From: Thermococcus sp. 21S9
GTDB taxonomy: Archaea; Methanobacteriota_B; Thermococci; Thermococcales; Thermococcaceae
Direction of reading: 5' to 3'
DNA: 64,000 bases
NCBI RefSeq assembly: GCF_012027635.1
Contig: NZ_SNUS01000001.1
Coordinates: forward strand, 62,001-126,000
In this document: piece after piece, positions 1 to 8,299 of the stretch
How positions within the stretch are numbered: position 1 is the stretch's first letter
How the letters are laid out: every line of letters begins with the position of its first letter
Made by a program: the position numbers and the translations under genes
Notes under the pieces: generated by a model
Database searches by the model: none
Seen by the model: only the letters and a program-made list of their open reading frames with translations
Told to the model about the DNA's origin: nothing

Positions 1-106
1 GGCCGAAGGTGACCGTTACGAGCTCAACCTCGTAGCCGAGCTGGCTTAGAATCCACGCCGACAGACTTGAATCCTTCCCGCCGGAGTAGAGGTGGTGAAC
101 CTTCAT
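1..106 (-). CDS. PP-loop ATPase family protein (5' part only)
   Basis: The gene reads leftward and runs off the window after 35 codons. Residues 8-13 read SGGKDS, the PP-loop that binds ATP in N-type ATP pyrophosphatases (tRNA-modifying and NAD/asparagine-synthase-like enzymes). The start at 106 is preceded by GGTGATG; an in-frame ATG at 112 sits too close to it to be favoured. Only the nucleotide-binding end is visible, so the substrate cannot be told. It is divergent from the VapBC pair that follows. Confidence 0.75.
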   Translation of the reverse strand, partial: MKVHHLYSGGKDSSLSAWILSQLGYEVELVTVTFG

Positions 107-183
107 CGTCATCACCGTCCCGGGCTTATTAGCGACCGCAGGGGTTATTAAGGGTTGAGTGTAATACCATATCGGTGAAGGTA

Positions 184-432
184 ATGCCAGTCGTCACGAA
201 GAAATACCAGGTCACGATACCCAAGGAGGTTCGGGAGGCGCTTGGAATAAAGGCAGGAGATGAGGTGGTTTTCGTTAGGGAGGGAAATCGTTACGTTTTG
301 ATGAAGCTTACTGACCTCCTCAAGGAGCTTAGCGAGATAACAAGCGACATAGACGAGACAGTTGAAGAAGTTAGGCAGGGACTGGCGAGGGGTATAGAAC
401 GCTCTCTGCGCGAGCTGGAGGGAGAGGAATGA
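184..432 (+). CDS. vapB: AbrB/MazE-type antitoxin (VapB)
   Basis: Short DNA-binding antitoxin. The N-terminal half (residues about 3-45) has the swapped-hairpin AbrB pattern: [13 protein letters not shown], then [10 protein letters not shown]. The C-terminal half is acidic and helical, as expected for the part that wraps the toxin. An in-frame GTG lies at 175, but GGTG at 174-177 is better read as the ribosome-binding site for ATG 184. The stop overlaps the start of the PIN toxin by 4 nt, so the pair is translationally coupled. Such complexes normally repress their own promoter. Confidence 0.85.
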   Translation: MPVVTKKYQVTIPKEVREALGIKAGDEVVFVREGNRYVLMKLTDLLKELSEITSDIDETVEEVRQGLARGIERSLRELEGEE

Positions 433-824
433 ACGTTGTGCTTGATACCAACGTCTTCAACAACAGGACCTTTCTCGAATGGTTGAGGCACTCAGACCTT
501 GAGCCAGTAACGAGTTCGGTGGTTTATATGGAACTGCTCTACAAATATGCCAGACGAAAGGGTCTCGCCGAAGCTAGGAGCAAGTTAATGGCCGTTTTCA
601 ACTCGCTGGCAATTGAGGTTATGGACTTTGATTGGGAATGTGCAGAGCTTGCGGTGGAATCTGCCCTCGGTCGCTGGGACTTCTCGAAGAACGCGAGGGA
701 CTACATGATAGGCTCATTGGCTCTGAAGCTCAACGCTCCGCTGGTTACCTACAACAAGAAGCACTTCAGCTGGCTTCCCGAGGTTCTAACGCCTGAGGAT
801 GTCATGGAGAGGTTCGGCAAATAG
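429..824 (+). CDS. vapC: PIN-domain toxin ribonuclease (VapC)
   Basis: 131 aa, the usual VapC length. Acidic residues expected for the Mg-dependent RNase site are visible: D6 in LDTNVF, the Glu of the VVYMELL segment, the Asp of the RDYMIGSLAL segment, and the terminal VTYNKKHF block typical of PIN domains. VapC toxins cleave tRNA or rRNA when the antitoxin is lost. It overlaps vapB by 4 nt and is followed by an inverted repeat that may end the transcript. The target RNA is unknown. Confidence 0.88.
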   Translation: MNVVLDTNVFNNRTFLEWLRHSDLEPVTSSVVYMELLYKYARRKGLAEARSKLMAVFNSLAIEVMDFDWECAELAVESALGRWDFSKNARDYMIGSLALKLNAPLVTYNKKHFSWLPEVLTPEDVMERFGK

Positions 825-850
825 CCTTAAAAGGCCAACCTTTTTAAGGC
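824..850 (+). terminator. Inverted repeat serving as vapC terminator and TATA region of the next operon
   Basis: GCCTTAAAAGG (824-834) and CCTTTTTAAGGC (839-850) form a hairpin with a 4-nt loop and one bulged T, directly at the vapC stop codon. The right arm also contains a good TATA element (CTTTTTAAGG) about 33 nt before the start of the YhbY gene. One sequence therefore looks able both to end the toxin-antitoxin transcript and to start the next one. This is inference from sequence only. Confidence 0.45.
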
Positions 851-882
851 CCTTCCGGGCGAGAGGTTAAGAGGTGAGAGAG

Positions 883-1293
883 ATGGAGAAACGCTTACCC
901 GGTAAAGTGAGGAGAGCTCTGCGCGCGAGATACTACGACATCGAACCGCGAGCGTGGATTGGTAAGAAGGGTCTCGCCGAGAGCGTGATTGAGGAGATTG
1001 AGACACAGCTTGAGAAGGACGGTGTCCTTAAGGTCGAGATAAGGAAGGGAGCGCTCATCTCGACCGGAATGGACAGGAAGGCCATAGCGGAGAAGGTAGC
1101 TGAGCTCACCGACAGCGAGCTGATAGACGTCAGGGGCAAAAGGTTTATATTGTTCAAACCGAGGGAAGGCTGGGAAAGGTATTTAAGGCGCCTTGAAAGA
1201 AAGGCGTCGGCTGAGAGGCGGGAGAAGCCCGTCCGTAAAGTCAGGCTCGACATCGCTAACTTCAGGAAGAAGTTTAGAAAGGGGAGGGATTGA
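883..1293 (+). CDS. YhbY/CRM-domain RNA-binding protein
   Basis: 136 aa. Residues about 5-95 match the CRM/YhbY fold: L-ARYYDIEPRAWIGKKGL, then EIETQLEKDGVLKVEI, then ELTDSELIDVRGKRFILFKP. Family members bind pre-ribosomal RNA in bacteria and group II introns in chloroplasts; in archaea a ribosome-linked role is presumed. The basic tail (about 100-136) is rich in Arg and Lys. GTG 874 is an alternative start, but AGGTGA at 871-876 is better placed as the ribosome-binding site of ATG 883. It leads an operon with S19e and the PDCD5-type protein, which fits a translation role. Confidence 0.85.
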   Translation: MEKRLPGKVRRALRARYYDIEPRAWIGKKGLAESVIEEIETQLEKDGVLKVEIRKGALISTGMDRKAIAEKVAELTDSELIDVRGKRFILFKPREGWERYLRRLERKASAERREKPVRKVRLDIANFRKKFRKGRD

Positions 1294-1296
1294 AAG

Positions 1297-1749
1297 ATGG
1301 CGACTGTCTATGACGTTCCCGGTGACCTGCTCGTCGAGAGGGTCGCGCAGGCACTCAAAGAGGTTGAGGAGATAAAGCCCCCCGAGTGGGCGCCCTTCGT
1401 TAAGACCGGAAGGCACAAGGAGAGACTTCCAGAGCAGGACGACTGGTGGTACTACCGCGTTGCCAGCATACTCAGAAAGGTCTACATCGACGGCCCCGTC
1501 GGAATCGAGAGGCTCAGGACCTGGTACGGGGGCAGGAAGAACCGCGGACACGCCCCGGAGCACTTCTACAAGGCCGGAGGAAGCATAATCAGGAAGGCCC
1601 TCCAGCAGCTTGAAGCGGCCGGTTTCGTCCAGAAGGTTCCAGGAGAGGGAAGGGTCATAACCCCGAAGGGCCAGAGCTTCCTTGACAAGATTGCCACCGA
1701 GCTCAAGAAGGAGCTTGAGGAGCAGATTCCGGAGCTCAAGAAGTACTGA
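1297..1749 (+). CDS. rps19e: 30S ribosomal protein S19e
   Basis: 150 aa, the normal length of archaeal S19e. Recognised by the N-terminal [17 protein letters not shown], the central [17 protein letters not shown], the [31 protein letters not shown] block and the C-terminal winged-helix end. S19e is a small-subunit protein found only in archaea and eukaryotes and needed for 18S/16S maturation in eukaryotes. It starts 3 nt after the YhbY gene stop, so both are probably cotranscribed. Confidence 0.96.
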   Translation: MATVYDVPGDLLVERVAQALKEVEEIKPPEWAPFVKTGRHKERLPEQDDWWYYRVASILRKVYIDGPVGIERLRTWYGGRKNRGHAPEHFYKAGGSIIRKALQQLEAAGFVQKVPGEGRVITPKGQSFLDKIATELKKELEEQIPELKKY

Positions 1750-1822
1750 GCTCCCCTTTTCTCACATCCCACCCAATACCTTTTTAACTCCCGCTTCTGA
1801 GCCTGAACCGGAGGTGAGGGGC

Positions 1823-2161
1823 ATGGCCGAGGACATTGAGGAGATTAGGAAGCGCAAGCTCATGGAGCTTCAGAAGAAGTACCTCGAACAGCAGAAGGCC
1901 CAGGAGGAGGCAATAAAGCAGGAGATGGAACTCCAGGCCCAGATTGACGCGATAATGAGGAAAATCCTGACGCCGGACGCGAGGGAGAGGCTCGGTCGCG
2001 TTAAGCTCGTCAAGCCGGAACTCGCGAGACAGGTTGAGCTCGTCCTCGTTCAGCTCTATCAGGCAGGCCAGATAAGGGAGCCGATAGACGACGCCAAGCT
2101 GAAGAAAATACTGGCCCAAATTGACGCGAGGACGAGAAGGGAGTTCAGGATTAAGTGGTAG
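1823..2161 (+). CDS. PDCD5-family DNA-binding protein
   Basis: 112 aa, highly charged and helical. The pattern MAEDIEEIRKRKLMELQKKYLEQQ, a glutamate/glutamine-rich helix, ILTPDARERLGRVKLVKPELARQVE and the end TRREFRIKW are diagnostic of the archaeal PDCD5/TFAR19 family. Structures are known from Sulfolobus and Methanothermobacter but the cell role is not settled; DNA binding is the usual annotation. It is preceded by GGAGGTGAGG and follows S19e in the same orientation. Confidence 0.93.
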   Translation: MAEDIEEIRKRKLMELQKKYLEQQKAQEEAIKQEMELQAQIDAIMRKILTPDARERLGRVKLVKPELARQVELVLVQLYQAGQIREPIDDAKLKKILAQIDARTRREFRIKW

Positions 2162-2175
2162 CGGACGGTGCATTA

Positions 2176-2469
2176 ATGGACGCGCGGGAGATAGTGAAGA
2201 TTCTCGACGAAAAGGGAGAGGTCAGTCTCGACACCTGGAAGGTTGTCTCCGTGAGGAAGAACGAGGACGGCACGGCTGACGTCCTCTACAAGAACCGGCA
2301 CGTGGGTAGTGAGGAGAACCCCGTTTTCCTCTGGATTTACGCCAACATAGTTGAAGACGACTGGGACGTTCGGGTTTTGGAGAGGATAACCTTCCAGAAG
2401 GAGGACCTGCTCTGGCTGTTGAAGTTCGTCTTTCCGAAAGTTAAGGTTTATAAGGGGCTTGCAAAATAG
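2176..2469 (+). CDS. Conserved hypothetical small protein
   Basis: 97 aa, not recognised. Starts at ATG 2176 after GGTG at 2167; the upstream GTG 2155 overlaps the preceding gene. It begins MDAREIVKILDEKGEVSLDTWKVV, followed by beta-strand-like segments (VSVRKNEDGTADVLYKNRHVG) and a hydrophobic/aromatic end (DLLWLLKFVFPKVKVY). No metal ligands, signal peptide or membrane segment. It lies between the PDCD5 gene and TFB in one run of plus-strand genes, so it may share their transcript. Confidence 0.75.
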   Translation: MDAREIVKILDEKGEVSLDTWKVVSVRKNEDGTADVLYKNRHVGSEENPVFLWIYANIVEDDWDVRVLERITFQKEDLLWLLKFVFPKVKVYKGLAK

Positions 2470-2491
2470 CCCGCCGGCCGGGGGTGTTTGA

Positions 2492-3391
2492 GTGAGCGGG
2501 AAGAGAGTGTGTCCCGTCTGTGGCTCTACCGAGTTCATTTACGACCCCAGCAGGGGTGAAATAGTCTGTAAGGTTTGCGGTTACGTCATCGAGGAGAACG
2601 TCGTCGATGAGGGGCCGGAGTGGAGAGCCTTCGACCCCAGCCAGAGGGAGAAGAGGGCGCGCGTTGGAGCGCCGGAGAGCATACTCCTCCACGATAAGGG
2701 TCTCTCGACCGACATAGGGATAGACCGCTCCCTCACCGGCCTGATGAGGGAGAAGATGTACCGCCTCAGGAAGTGGCAGAGCCGTTTGAGGGTCAGCGAT
2801 GCCGCTGAGAGGAATCTGGCGTTCGCGCTCAGTGAGCTCGACAGGATAGCGAGCCAGCTCAAGCTCCCGAGGCACGTTGAGGAGGAGGCAGCAAGGCTCT
2901 ACAGGGAGGCGGTCAGAAAGGGCCTCATAAGGGGTCGCTCAATTGAAGCGGTTATAGCGGCCTGCGTTTATGCAGCCTGCCGGCTTTTGAAGGTCCCCAG
3001 AACGCTCGACGAGATAGCCGACATCTCGCGCGTTGATAAAAAGGAAATCGGAAGGAGCTTTCGCTTCATAGCGAGGCACCTCAACCTCACCCCGAAGAAG
3101 CTCTTCGTTAAACCGACGGACTACGTGAACAAGTTCGCCGACGAGCTCGGCCTGAGCGAGAAGGTGCGGAGAAGGGCAATCCAGATACTTGAGGAAGCCT
3201 ACGAGAAGGGCCTCACGAGCGGAAAGAGCCCGGCCGGTCTGGTTGCGGCGGCGCTCTACATAGCGGGACTGCTCGAGGGAGAGAAAAGAACGCAGAGGGA
3301 AGTGGCCGAGGTCGCGCGCGTCACTGAGGTCACAGTTCGGAACCGCTACAAGGAGCTCGTTGACAAGCTGAACCTCAAGATACCGCTTTAG
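2492..3391 (+). CDS. tfb: Transcription initiation factor IIB (TFB)
   Basis: 299 aa. Zinc ribbon at the N-terminus with C7, C10, C26 and C29, then the B-reader/linker (around EWRAFD) and two cyclin-like repeats: about 110-195 (ending near RFIARHLNL) and about 205-299 ([10 protein letters not shown]...[17 protein letters not shown]). The last helices form the HTH that reads the BRE. TFB recruits RNA polymerase to the TBP-TATA complex. GTG start with GGGGTG eight bases upstream. It overlaps the convergent FEN-1 gene by 4 nt. The TFB/FEN-1 pairing matches, from memory, the tfb1 locus of Thermococcus kodakarensis. Confidence 0.96.
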   Translation: MSGKRVCPVCGSTEFIYDPSRGEIVCKVCGYVIEENVVDEGPEWRAFDPSQREKRARVGAPESILLHDKGLSTDIGIDRSLTGLMREKMYRLRKWQSRLRVSDAAERNLAFALSELDRIASQLKLPRHVEEEAARLYREAVRKGLIRGRSIEAVIAACVYAACRLLKVPRTLDEIADISRVDKKEIGRSFRFIARHLNLTPKKLFVKPTDYVNKFADELGLSEKVRRRAIQILEEAYEKGLTSGKSPAGLVAAALYIAGLLEGEKRTQREVAEVARVTEVTVRNRYKELVDKLNLKIPL

Positions 3392-4407
3392 CGGAACCAG
3401 CTCTCGAGCGTTCTCTGTTTTCCCGCCTTCACTGCTTTCTTTAGCCTCTCAAGGCCGTTCTTAACGCGCTCCTCGCTGAAGTCGTGCTCATCGCAGAGGA
3501 ACCTGAGGATTCCCTCCTCGTCGGGCTCGCGCCACTTGAGCTCGTAGTCGTCCGTGACTGGCGGGTTTAGGAAGAATTCCTTTATCGCGTACAAATCAAC
3601 GTCGCTCATCTTCTGGTACTTCGCCAGCGGGTCCTTCGAGCGCTTGACTATCGTCAGGGCCTTCTTGGGCCCGATTCCCTTGATTCCACCGGGGTTGTAG
3701 TCCGTCCCGACGAGAATGGCCAGCTCGATTAGCTTCTCCCTGTCTATGCCGAGCTCCTTGAGAACCTCCTCAAGGATTATGAGCTCGGGCTTAACCTCGA
3801 CGTAGACGTTCTTCCCGGGGAGCTTTCTCCTCCCGGTTATCGTGAGGTTCCTGACGAGTCTCGGCGCCCCGAAGAGGAGGCTGTCGTAGTCCTGGCTCGC
3901 GGAGGCGTAGACGTCCTTCTTTGAGGCCATATAGGCGGCTTGAGCCTCACCCTCGCTCGGGGCCTGAACCACCGGAACACCCATTAACTGGAGCAGTTTC
4001 TTGGCGTCCTCTATGAGGGTCTCGTTTAGTTTAGTCGCCCTCATCGCGTACTTCTTGGCCTCCTCTATGTCACCCCTCTCAAGGGCCTCGTGCCACTTTT
4101 CCTCGGCTTCCTCTCTGGCTTCACGCCTCTTCTCAAGCTCCCGCCTCTTGAACGCCGGTGGTTCGCCGTCGAAAACATAGGCGGGCTTTATGCCAGCCTC
4201 CATCAGGTTAATCGTCCTGTAGAAGAACCCGCTCAGGTGAGAGGTTATCCTGCCCTTCGAATCCATGAGGGGGGTCCCATCGCGCTGTCTTATGGTCGAG
4301 AGGAACTGGTACATGGCGTTGAAGGCATCAATCGCCACTTTCTTTCCATAAAGCCTCTCCAGCTCGATTTCCTTCCGCGGAATCAGCTCGCCGATTTGGA
4401 CTCCCAT
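3388..4407 (-). CDS. fen: Flap structure-specific endonuclease FEN-1
   Basis: 339 aa. Metal-binding carboxylates are in place: D27 (AIDAFNAMY), the Asp of [11 protein letters not shown] in [12 protein letters not shown], the two Asp of [10 protein letters not shown], and [17 protein letters not shown] with the helix-hairpin-helix-like motif. The C-terminus, [10 protein letters not shown], is a PIP box that docks on PCNA. The enzyme removes 5' flaps during Okazaki-fragment maturation. The start at 4407 follows GGGTGGTG; the longer frame at 4416 adds only three residues. Full length and intact. Confidence 0.97.
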   Translation of the reverse strand: MGVQIGELIPRKEIELERLYGKKVAIDAFNAMYQFLSTIRQRDGTPLMDSKGRITSHLSGFFYRTINLMEAGIKPAYVFDGEPPAFKRRELEKRREAREEAEEKWHEALERGDIEEAKKYAMRATKLNETLIEDAKKLLQLMGVPVVQAPSEGEAQAAYMASKKDVYASASQDYDSLLFGAPRLVRNLTITGRRKLPGKNVYVEVKPELIILEEVLKELGIDREKLIELAILVGTDYNPGGIKGIGPKKALTIVKRSKDPLAKYQKMSDVDLYAIKEFFLNPPVTDDYELKWREPDEEGILRFLCDEHDFSEERVKNGLERLKKAVKAGKQRTLESWFR

Positions 4408-4450
4408 CTTCACCACCCAAGAAAAGTAGGGAAAGGAGTATTTAGGGTTT

Positions 4451-4507
4451 GCCTCGGCCTACCGGGTTGCTCATCACCGTTCAGGGAGGGGAAGGGTCGT
4501 CATCGGC
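4451..4507 (-). ncRNA. Candidate C/D-box guide sRNA
   Basis: Read on the minus strand: terminal stem GCC, C box GATGA, 15-nt guide, D' box CTGA, 5-nt spacer ACGGT, C' box GATGA, 13-nt guide, D-box-like CCGA, terminal stem GGC. Total 57 nt, the same length and order as the candidate at 37654-37710, with a different but still paired terminal stem. It sits just after the PsiE-like stop codon and ahead of FEN-1 on the same strand, so it could be processed from that transcript. Targets were not identified. The D box is CCGA rather than CUGA. Confidence 0.55.
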
Positions 4508-4962
4508 TAAAGCTTCTTGATGCCGTGCGTTAGGAGGAACTCCTCGTGCTTCGTCCTCCTCTGCCTCTCCTGCACGTAAATCCAGCCCATAACGAAGATG
4601 AGCGATGCCATGCCAATGAGGGTCTGCCAGCCGAGCTGGTTGTAGTCAAGGGTGATTATAATCTTCCTCACCATCGCCAGAACGCCGAGCTCGACGACGT
4701 TCCTCATGCTGACGTGGTGCTCCTTGACGTACATGGTGAGCAGTTCAAAGATTTCGAGGAAGATTATGACGAGGACTATCTGGTGCAGGACCTCCTCGAT
4801 GTTGAAGGCGTGGAAGCTCTCGGTGATTAGGTTGAACATCAGGTAAACGACGTAGCCCATAGTTATCGTGGCGAGGCCTATGACAACTATGTCGAAGAGC
4901 AAGCTGAGCCACTTCAGGAGGAGGTTCTCAATGATTCCAACGTCATGGTGCTTCCTTCCCAT
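4507..4962 (-). CDS. PsiE-like membrane protein
   Basis: 151 aa with about four membrane segments (near residues 13-35, 42-52, 63-80 and 118-130). Segments HQIVLVIIFLEIFELL and the conserved VSMRNVVELGVLAMVRKIIITL match the phosphate-starvation-inducible PsiE family. The function of PsiE proteins is not known. A short cytoplasmic tail (ERQRRTKHEEFL) ends the protein. GGGTGTG precedes the ATG. It stands alone on the minus strand between the divergent ACD gene and FEN-1. Confidence 0.75.
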   Translation of the reverse strand: MGRKHHDVGIIENLLLKWLSLLFDIVVIGLATITMGYVVYLMFNLITESFHAFNIEEVLHQIVLVIIFLEIFELLTMYVKEHHVSMRNVVELGVLAMVRKIIITLDYNQLGWQTLIGMASLIFVMGWIYVQERQRRTKHEEFLLTHGIKKL

Positions 4963-5128
4963 TTACACACCCAACCAATCCTTGGCCCATTCGCTAAAAA
5001 CTTTTCGGCAAACCTAAGGGTTCTTCGAAAGCCTAAGAAATCCTCGCTGAGAATTTTGAAACATCAGTTGGGAACTTCAGGTGTTTTAACGTCCGTCGAG
5101 TCCGATATCGGCAAAAAGAGAAGGGAAA

Positions 5129-5136
5129 GGTTTTAA
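5129..5136 (+). promoter_or_regulatory. BRE/TATA promoter of the ACD alpha gene
   Basis: GGAAAGG followed by TTTTAAC, about 30 nt before the ATG at 5164 and 55 nt before the preferred ATG at 5185. The purine-rich element and TATA are in the usual archaeal order. Confidence 0.5.
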
Positions 5137-5184
5137 CTGGCTTTTACAGACGTAAAAGTGTAAATGTCATCCGAGGTGATAAAA

Positions 5185-6576
5185 ATGGTTGACCCGAACA
5201 TCGAAGCCCTTTTCAGGCCGAAGAGCATCGCCGTGATAGGTGCCTCCGAGAAGCCGGGCAAGATAGGGTACGCGATTATGAAGAACCTCGTGGAGTACGG
5301 CTACGAGGGCAAAATATACCCCGTCAACATCAAGGGCGTTGAGATTAAGATTGGCAACCGCGTTTTCAAGTCCTACAAGAGCATTCTTGAGGTTCCCGAT
5401 GAGGTCGACATGGCCGTCATCGTTGTTCCCGCCAAGTTCGTCCCGCAGGTCGTCGAGGACTGCGGAAAGAAGGGCGTTAAGGTTCTCCCGATTATCAGCT
5501 CAGGTTTCGGTGAGCTCGGTCCAGAAGGCAAGAAGGTCGAGGAACAGCTCGTTGAGACCGCCAGAAAGTACGGCATGAGAATCCTCGGCCCGAACATCTT
5601 CGGTGTCGTTTACACTCCAGACAAGCTCAACGCCACCTTCGGCCCGACCGACGTCCTTCCGGGTCCGCTCGCGCTCATCAGCCAGAGCGGTGCACTTGGA
5701 ATAGCCCTCATGGGCTGGACTATCCTCGAGAAGGTCGGCCTCTCAGCGGTCGTCAGCGTTGGAAACAAGAGCGACATAGACGACGCTGACCTGCTCGAGT
5801 TCTTCAAGGAGGACGAGAACACCAAGGCCATACTCATCTACATGGAGGGAGTTAAGGACGGAAGGCGCTTCATGGAGACCGCGAAGGACGTCAGCAAGGT
5901 CAAGCCGATAGTCGTCATAAAAGCCGGAAGGAGCGAGCGCGGTGCCAAGGCCGCCGCTTCCCACACAGGCTCTCTCGCGGGAAGCGACAAGATTTACGAT
6001 GCGGCGTTCAAGCAGGCGGGAATAATAAGGGCCTACACCATCGGCGAGGCCTTCGACTACGCGAGGACCCTCAGCAACCTCCCCGAGCCCCCTGGAGAGA
6101 ACCTCGTCATAATCACCAACGGCGGTGGAATAGGCGTCATGGCCACAGATGCGGCCGAGGAAGCCGGCCTGCACCTCTACGACGACCTCGAACAGCTCAA
6201 GGTCTTCGCCAACTACATGCCACCCTTCGGTTCCTACAAGAACCCCGTTGACCTGACCGGTATGGCCGGCGCCGAGGGCTACGAGGGAGCCATCAAGGCC
6301 GCCCTTGAGCACCCGGAGATGCACAGCATAGCGGTTCTCTACTGTCAGACCGCTGTACTTGACCCGAGGGATTTGGCCGACATAGTCATCCGCGAGTACA
6401 ACGCCAGCGGAAGAAAGAAGCCCCTCGTCGTTGCCATCGTCGGCGGAATCGAGGCCAAGGAAGCCATCGACAGGCTCAACGAGGAGGGAATCCCAGCCTA
6501 TCCGGAGCCCGAGCGCGCTATCAAGGCCCTCGCGGCGCTTTACCGCTGGAGCAGGTGGAAGGCCAAGCAGGAGTGA
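5185..6576 (+). CDS. acdA: Acetyl-CoA synthetase (ADP-forming), alpha subunit
   Basis: 463 aa. Converts acyl-CoA, ADP and phosphate to acid, CoA and ATP, the main substrate-level phosphorylation of peptide and sugar fermentation in Thermococcales. N-terminal CoA-binding Rossmann domain (FRPKSIAVIGASEKPGKIG), then two ligase-CoA domains. His260 in AASHTGSLAG matches the phosphorylated His257 of the Pyrococcus furiosus alpha subunit. The C-terminus ends before any ATP-grasp domain, so the beta subunit must be encoded elsewhere. ATG 5185 follows GAGGTGAT at 5173-5180; ATG 5164 is the longer alternative. The isoform closely resembles ACD I. Confidence 0.93.
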   Translation: MVDPNIEALFRPKSIAVIGASEKPGKIGYAIMKNLVEYGYEGKIYPVNIKGVEIKIGNRVFKSYKSILEVPDEVDMAVIVVPAKFVPQVVEDCGKKGVKVLPIISSGFGELGPEGKKVEEQLVETARKYGMRILGPNIFGVVYTPDKLNATFGPTDVLPGPLALISQSGALGIALMGWTILEKVGLSAVVSVGNKSDIDDADLLEFFKEDENTKAILIYMEGVKDGRRFMETAKDVSKVKPIVVIKAGRSERGAKAAASHTGSLAGSDKIYDAAFKQAGIIRAYTIGEAFDYARTLSNLPEPPGENLVIITNGGGIGVMATDAAEEAGLHLYDDLEQLKVFANYMPPFGSYKNPVDLTGMAGAEGYEGAIKAALEHPEMHSIAVLYCQTAVLDPRDLADIVIREYNASGRKKPLVVAIVGGIEAKEAIDRLNEEGIPAYPEPERAIKALAALYRWSRWKAKQE

Positions 6577-6627
6577 AGCCTTCCCAAACTCTTTTATACT
6601 TTTACTGCGTAATTCGACCGGGGCGGT

Positions 6628-7413
6628 ATGAAGCTCTGGTTGAGAATTTTAGGGGTCGTTCTCCTTGTCACAGGTCTCGTTCTCACTGCAACGTACAACC
6701 GGCCGGACTGCTCCGGAATAGCCTGTCCTGTGGTATTCCCTGCCCTCGAACTCTCGAGTGTCCACATTGAAAACGGGGGAAACGTAAACGCCTACGTTCT
6801 CGCCTTCGAGGGGAACTGTAGCGATGAGTCCTACGAGGTAATCTCCGATAACGGCCACATCTGGTTCCAAAGGAGGGGCTACCTCTACGCAACGGATGAA
6901 ATCCGCCACTTCGAGGTCTTCTACGTTCCTGGATGCAGGGGAAACCTGACGCTCTACGCGGTCAGCACGTACTTCTCAGGTCTGGCTCCCCCAAACGTTA
7001 CCTATGATGGCCACTTCGTCTTCCGCTCCGATTACCGGCTGAACCTGAGCGAGTTCTACGTGACCGCGTCCGGGCTCATCGGCTTCAAAGTCGGTGATCG
7101 GTTCAGCATTTTCTACAGCCCCGATTTCCACCGGCTGAAGGCCATTTACGAGAACGGGACCCTCCGCGTGGGCGACGTCCTCTACGAAAGGAACCTTTCG
7201 GGGATTGAGATACGCCGGGGGACCCGGGTCTCGGAACTCGTGGTTTACGACAACCCACGGGAGTACCTCCGGGCAAGAAACTGCACCGAGCACTACAGGG
7301 AGATTGTTGAGGCCTGCCGGGCCAGCGGTTCTCCAGAATACCAGTTCCCCATTGGAATCGTCATGGCCTTCGCCGGTCTCGTCCTGCTCCTGCTGGGATT
7401 GAAAGGGAGGTGA
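6628..7413 (+). CDS. Membrane-anchored extracellular protein, paralogue of the next gene
   Basis: 261 aa, not recognised. One hydrophobic segment at residues 5-21 and one at about 240-258, with a beta-rich extracytoplasmic region between them carrying several N-glycosylation-type NxS/T sites. Residues about 45-120 align with the following protein: NGGNVNAYVLAF against NGGSVDAHILAV, then RRGYLY against RRGDLY, then LTLYAVSTYFSG against VTVYYASGDYAG. Cysteines come in pairs (DCSGIACP, NCTEHYREIVEAC), which may form disulfides. It has its own TATA (CTTTTATAC near 6590), and the next gene starts 4 nt after its stop. Confidence 0.75.
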   Translation: MKLWLRILGVVLLVTGLVLTATYNRPDCSGIACPVVFPALELSSVHIENGGNVNAYVLAFEGNCSDESYEVISDNGHIWFQRRGYLYATDEIRHFEVFYVPGCRGNLTLYAVSTYFSGLAPPNVTYDGHFVFRSDYRLNLSEFYVTASGLIGFKVGDRFSIFYSPDFHRLKAIYENGTLRVGDVLYERNLSGIEIRRGTRVSELVVYDNPREYLRARNCTEHYREIVEACRASGSPEYQFPIGIVMAFAGLVLLLLGLKGR

Positions 7414-7417
7414 AACC

Positions 7418-8287
7418 ATGAAAAAGAAGCTTGCAGTACTCGGAGTTGCCCTGATACTTGTGGGGGCGGTTCTCTTCGTTTATTCCAGCTCTGGAAATTC
7501 GGGCTCCGTGAACAGTGCGGATATTCACTTCTCGTGGGCTGGAATCAGGGTTGTTCAGAACGGTGGTTCCGTCGATGCCCACATCCTGGCAGTTCGCGTG
7601 CCCGTGAACTGGAGCTCCATCACCGTTGTAAACAACCCCGACGGGGGAAGGTACGTTTTCGTCAGGCGCGGTGACCTCTACTATCCGGAACAACCGGTTT
7701 ACTTCAAGAACATCTACGTGGAGAACCTCCCCCCACGGGAGAACGTCACGGTCTACTATGCGTCGGGAGATTATGCAGGCATTCTACGGGTTGAAGCAGA
7801 CCACATCACTGTGAGCCCCGGGTCAGGAGGAATTCACCTGCTCCTCGACTCCGACGGCTTCAAGGTCAACGTCACCGAACCCAGAGGGGCCATTTACGTT
7901 GGCAGTACGCCTGCCATGGTTTTCTCAAACGACTCCTTCCGGGTCGGAAACAGAACGTTCCCCGGAACACCCGTTCAGCTCCTCCTTTCGTATGCCCCCT
8001 GCGCTGGTAAGGGAATTGGCTACATCGTAATGGTATCCACTCCCGGTGGCTCAAATGTGTACAACGGCATCATTAAAACCCCCGAAACGACAACCCCAAC
8101 CAAAGTAACCTTTGCCCCCGGTTTCAGGTTCACAACCCTTCTGGTGCTCCACAATTACACCACGTATATGAAAGCGTATTTCGGGATTTCCTGCCCATCC
8201 AACAGCTCCAGGGGAGGCCTCAGCTGGCCCTTAATTCTGGCGATTTCAGGTTCTGTCCTCGTGCTCGTGGCACTGTTCAAGAGATAA
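7418..8287 (+). CDS. Membrane-anchored extracellular protein, tandem paralogue
   Basis: 289 aa. Same layout as the preceding gene: N-terminal hydrophobic segment (residues 4-22), beta-rich outer region with many NxS/T sites, and a C-terminal membrane helix (about 268-286) followed by FKR. The outer region is longer, with a Gly/Ser/Pro-rich stretch and a Thr-rich linker (PETTTPTKVTF). AGGGAGGTG precedes the ATG. The pair probably arose by tandem duplication and may form a heteromeric surface structure; no function can be assigned. Confidence 0.75.
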   Translation: MKKKLAVLGVALILVGAVLFVYSSSGNSGSVNSADIHFSWAGIRVVQNGGSVDAHILAVRVPVNWSSITVVNNPDGGRYVFVRRGDLYYPEQPVYFKNIYVENLPPRENVTVYYASGDYAGILRVEADHITVSPGSGGIHLLLDSDGFKVNVTEPRGAIYVGSTPAMVFSNDSFRVGNRTFPGTPVQLLLSYAPCAGKGIGYIVMVSTPGGSNVYNGIIKTPETTTPTKVTFAPGFRFTTLLVLHNYTTYMKAYFGISCPSNSSRGGLSWPLILAISGSVLVLVALFKR

Positions 8288-8299
8288 GGGGGTGTAAGC

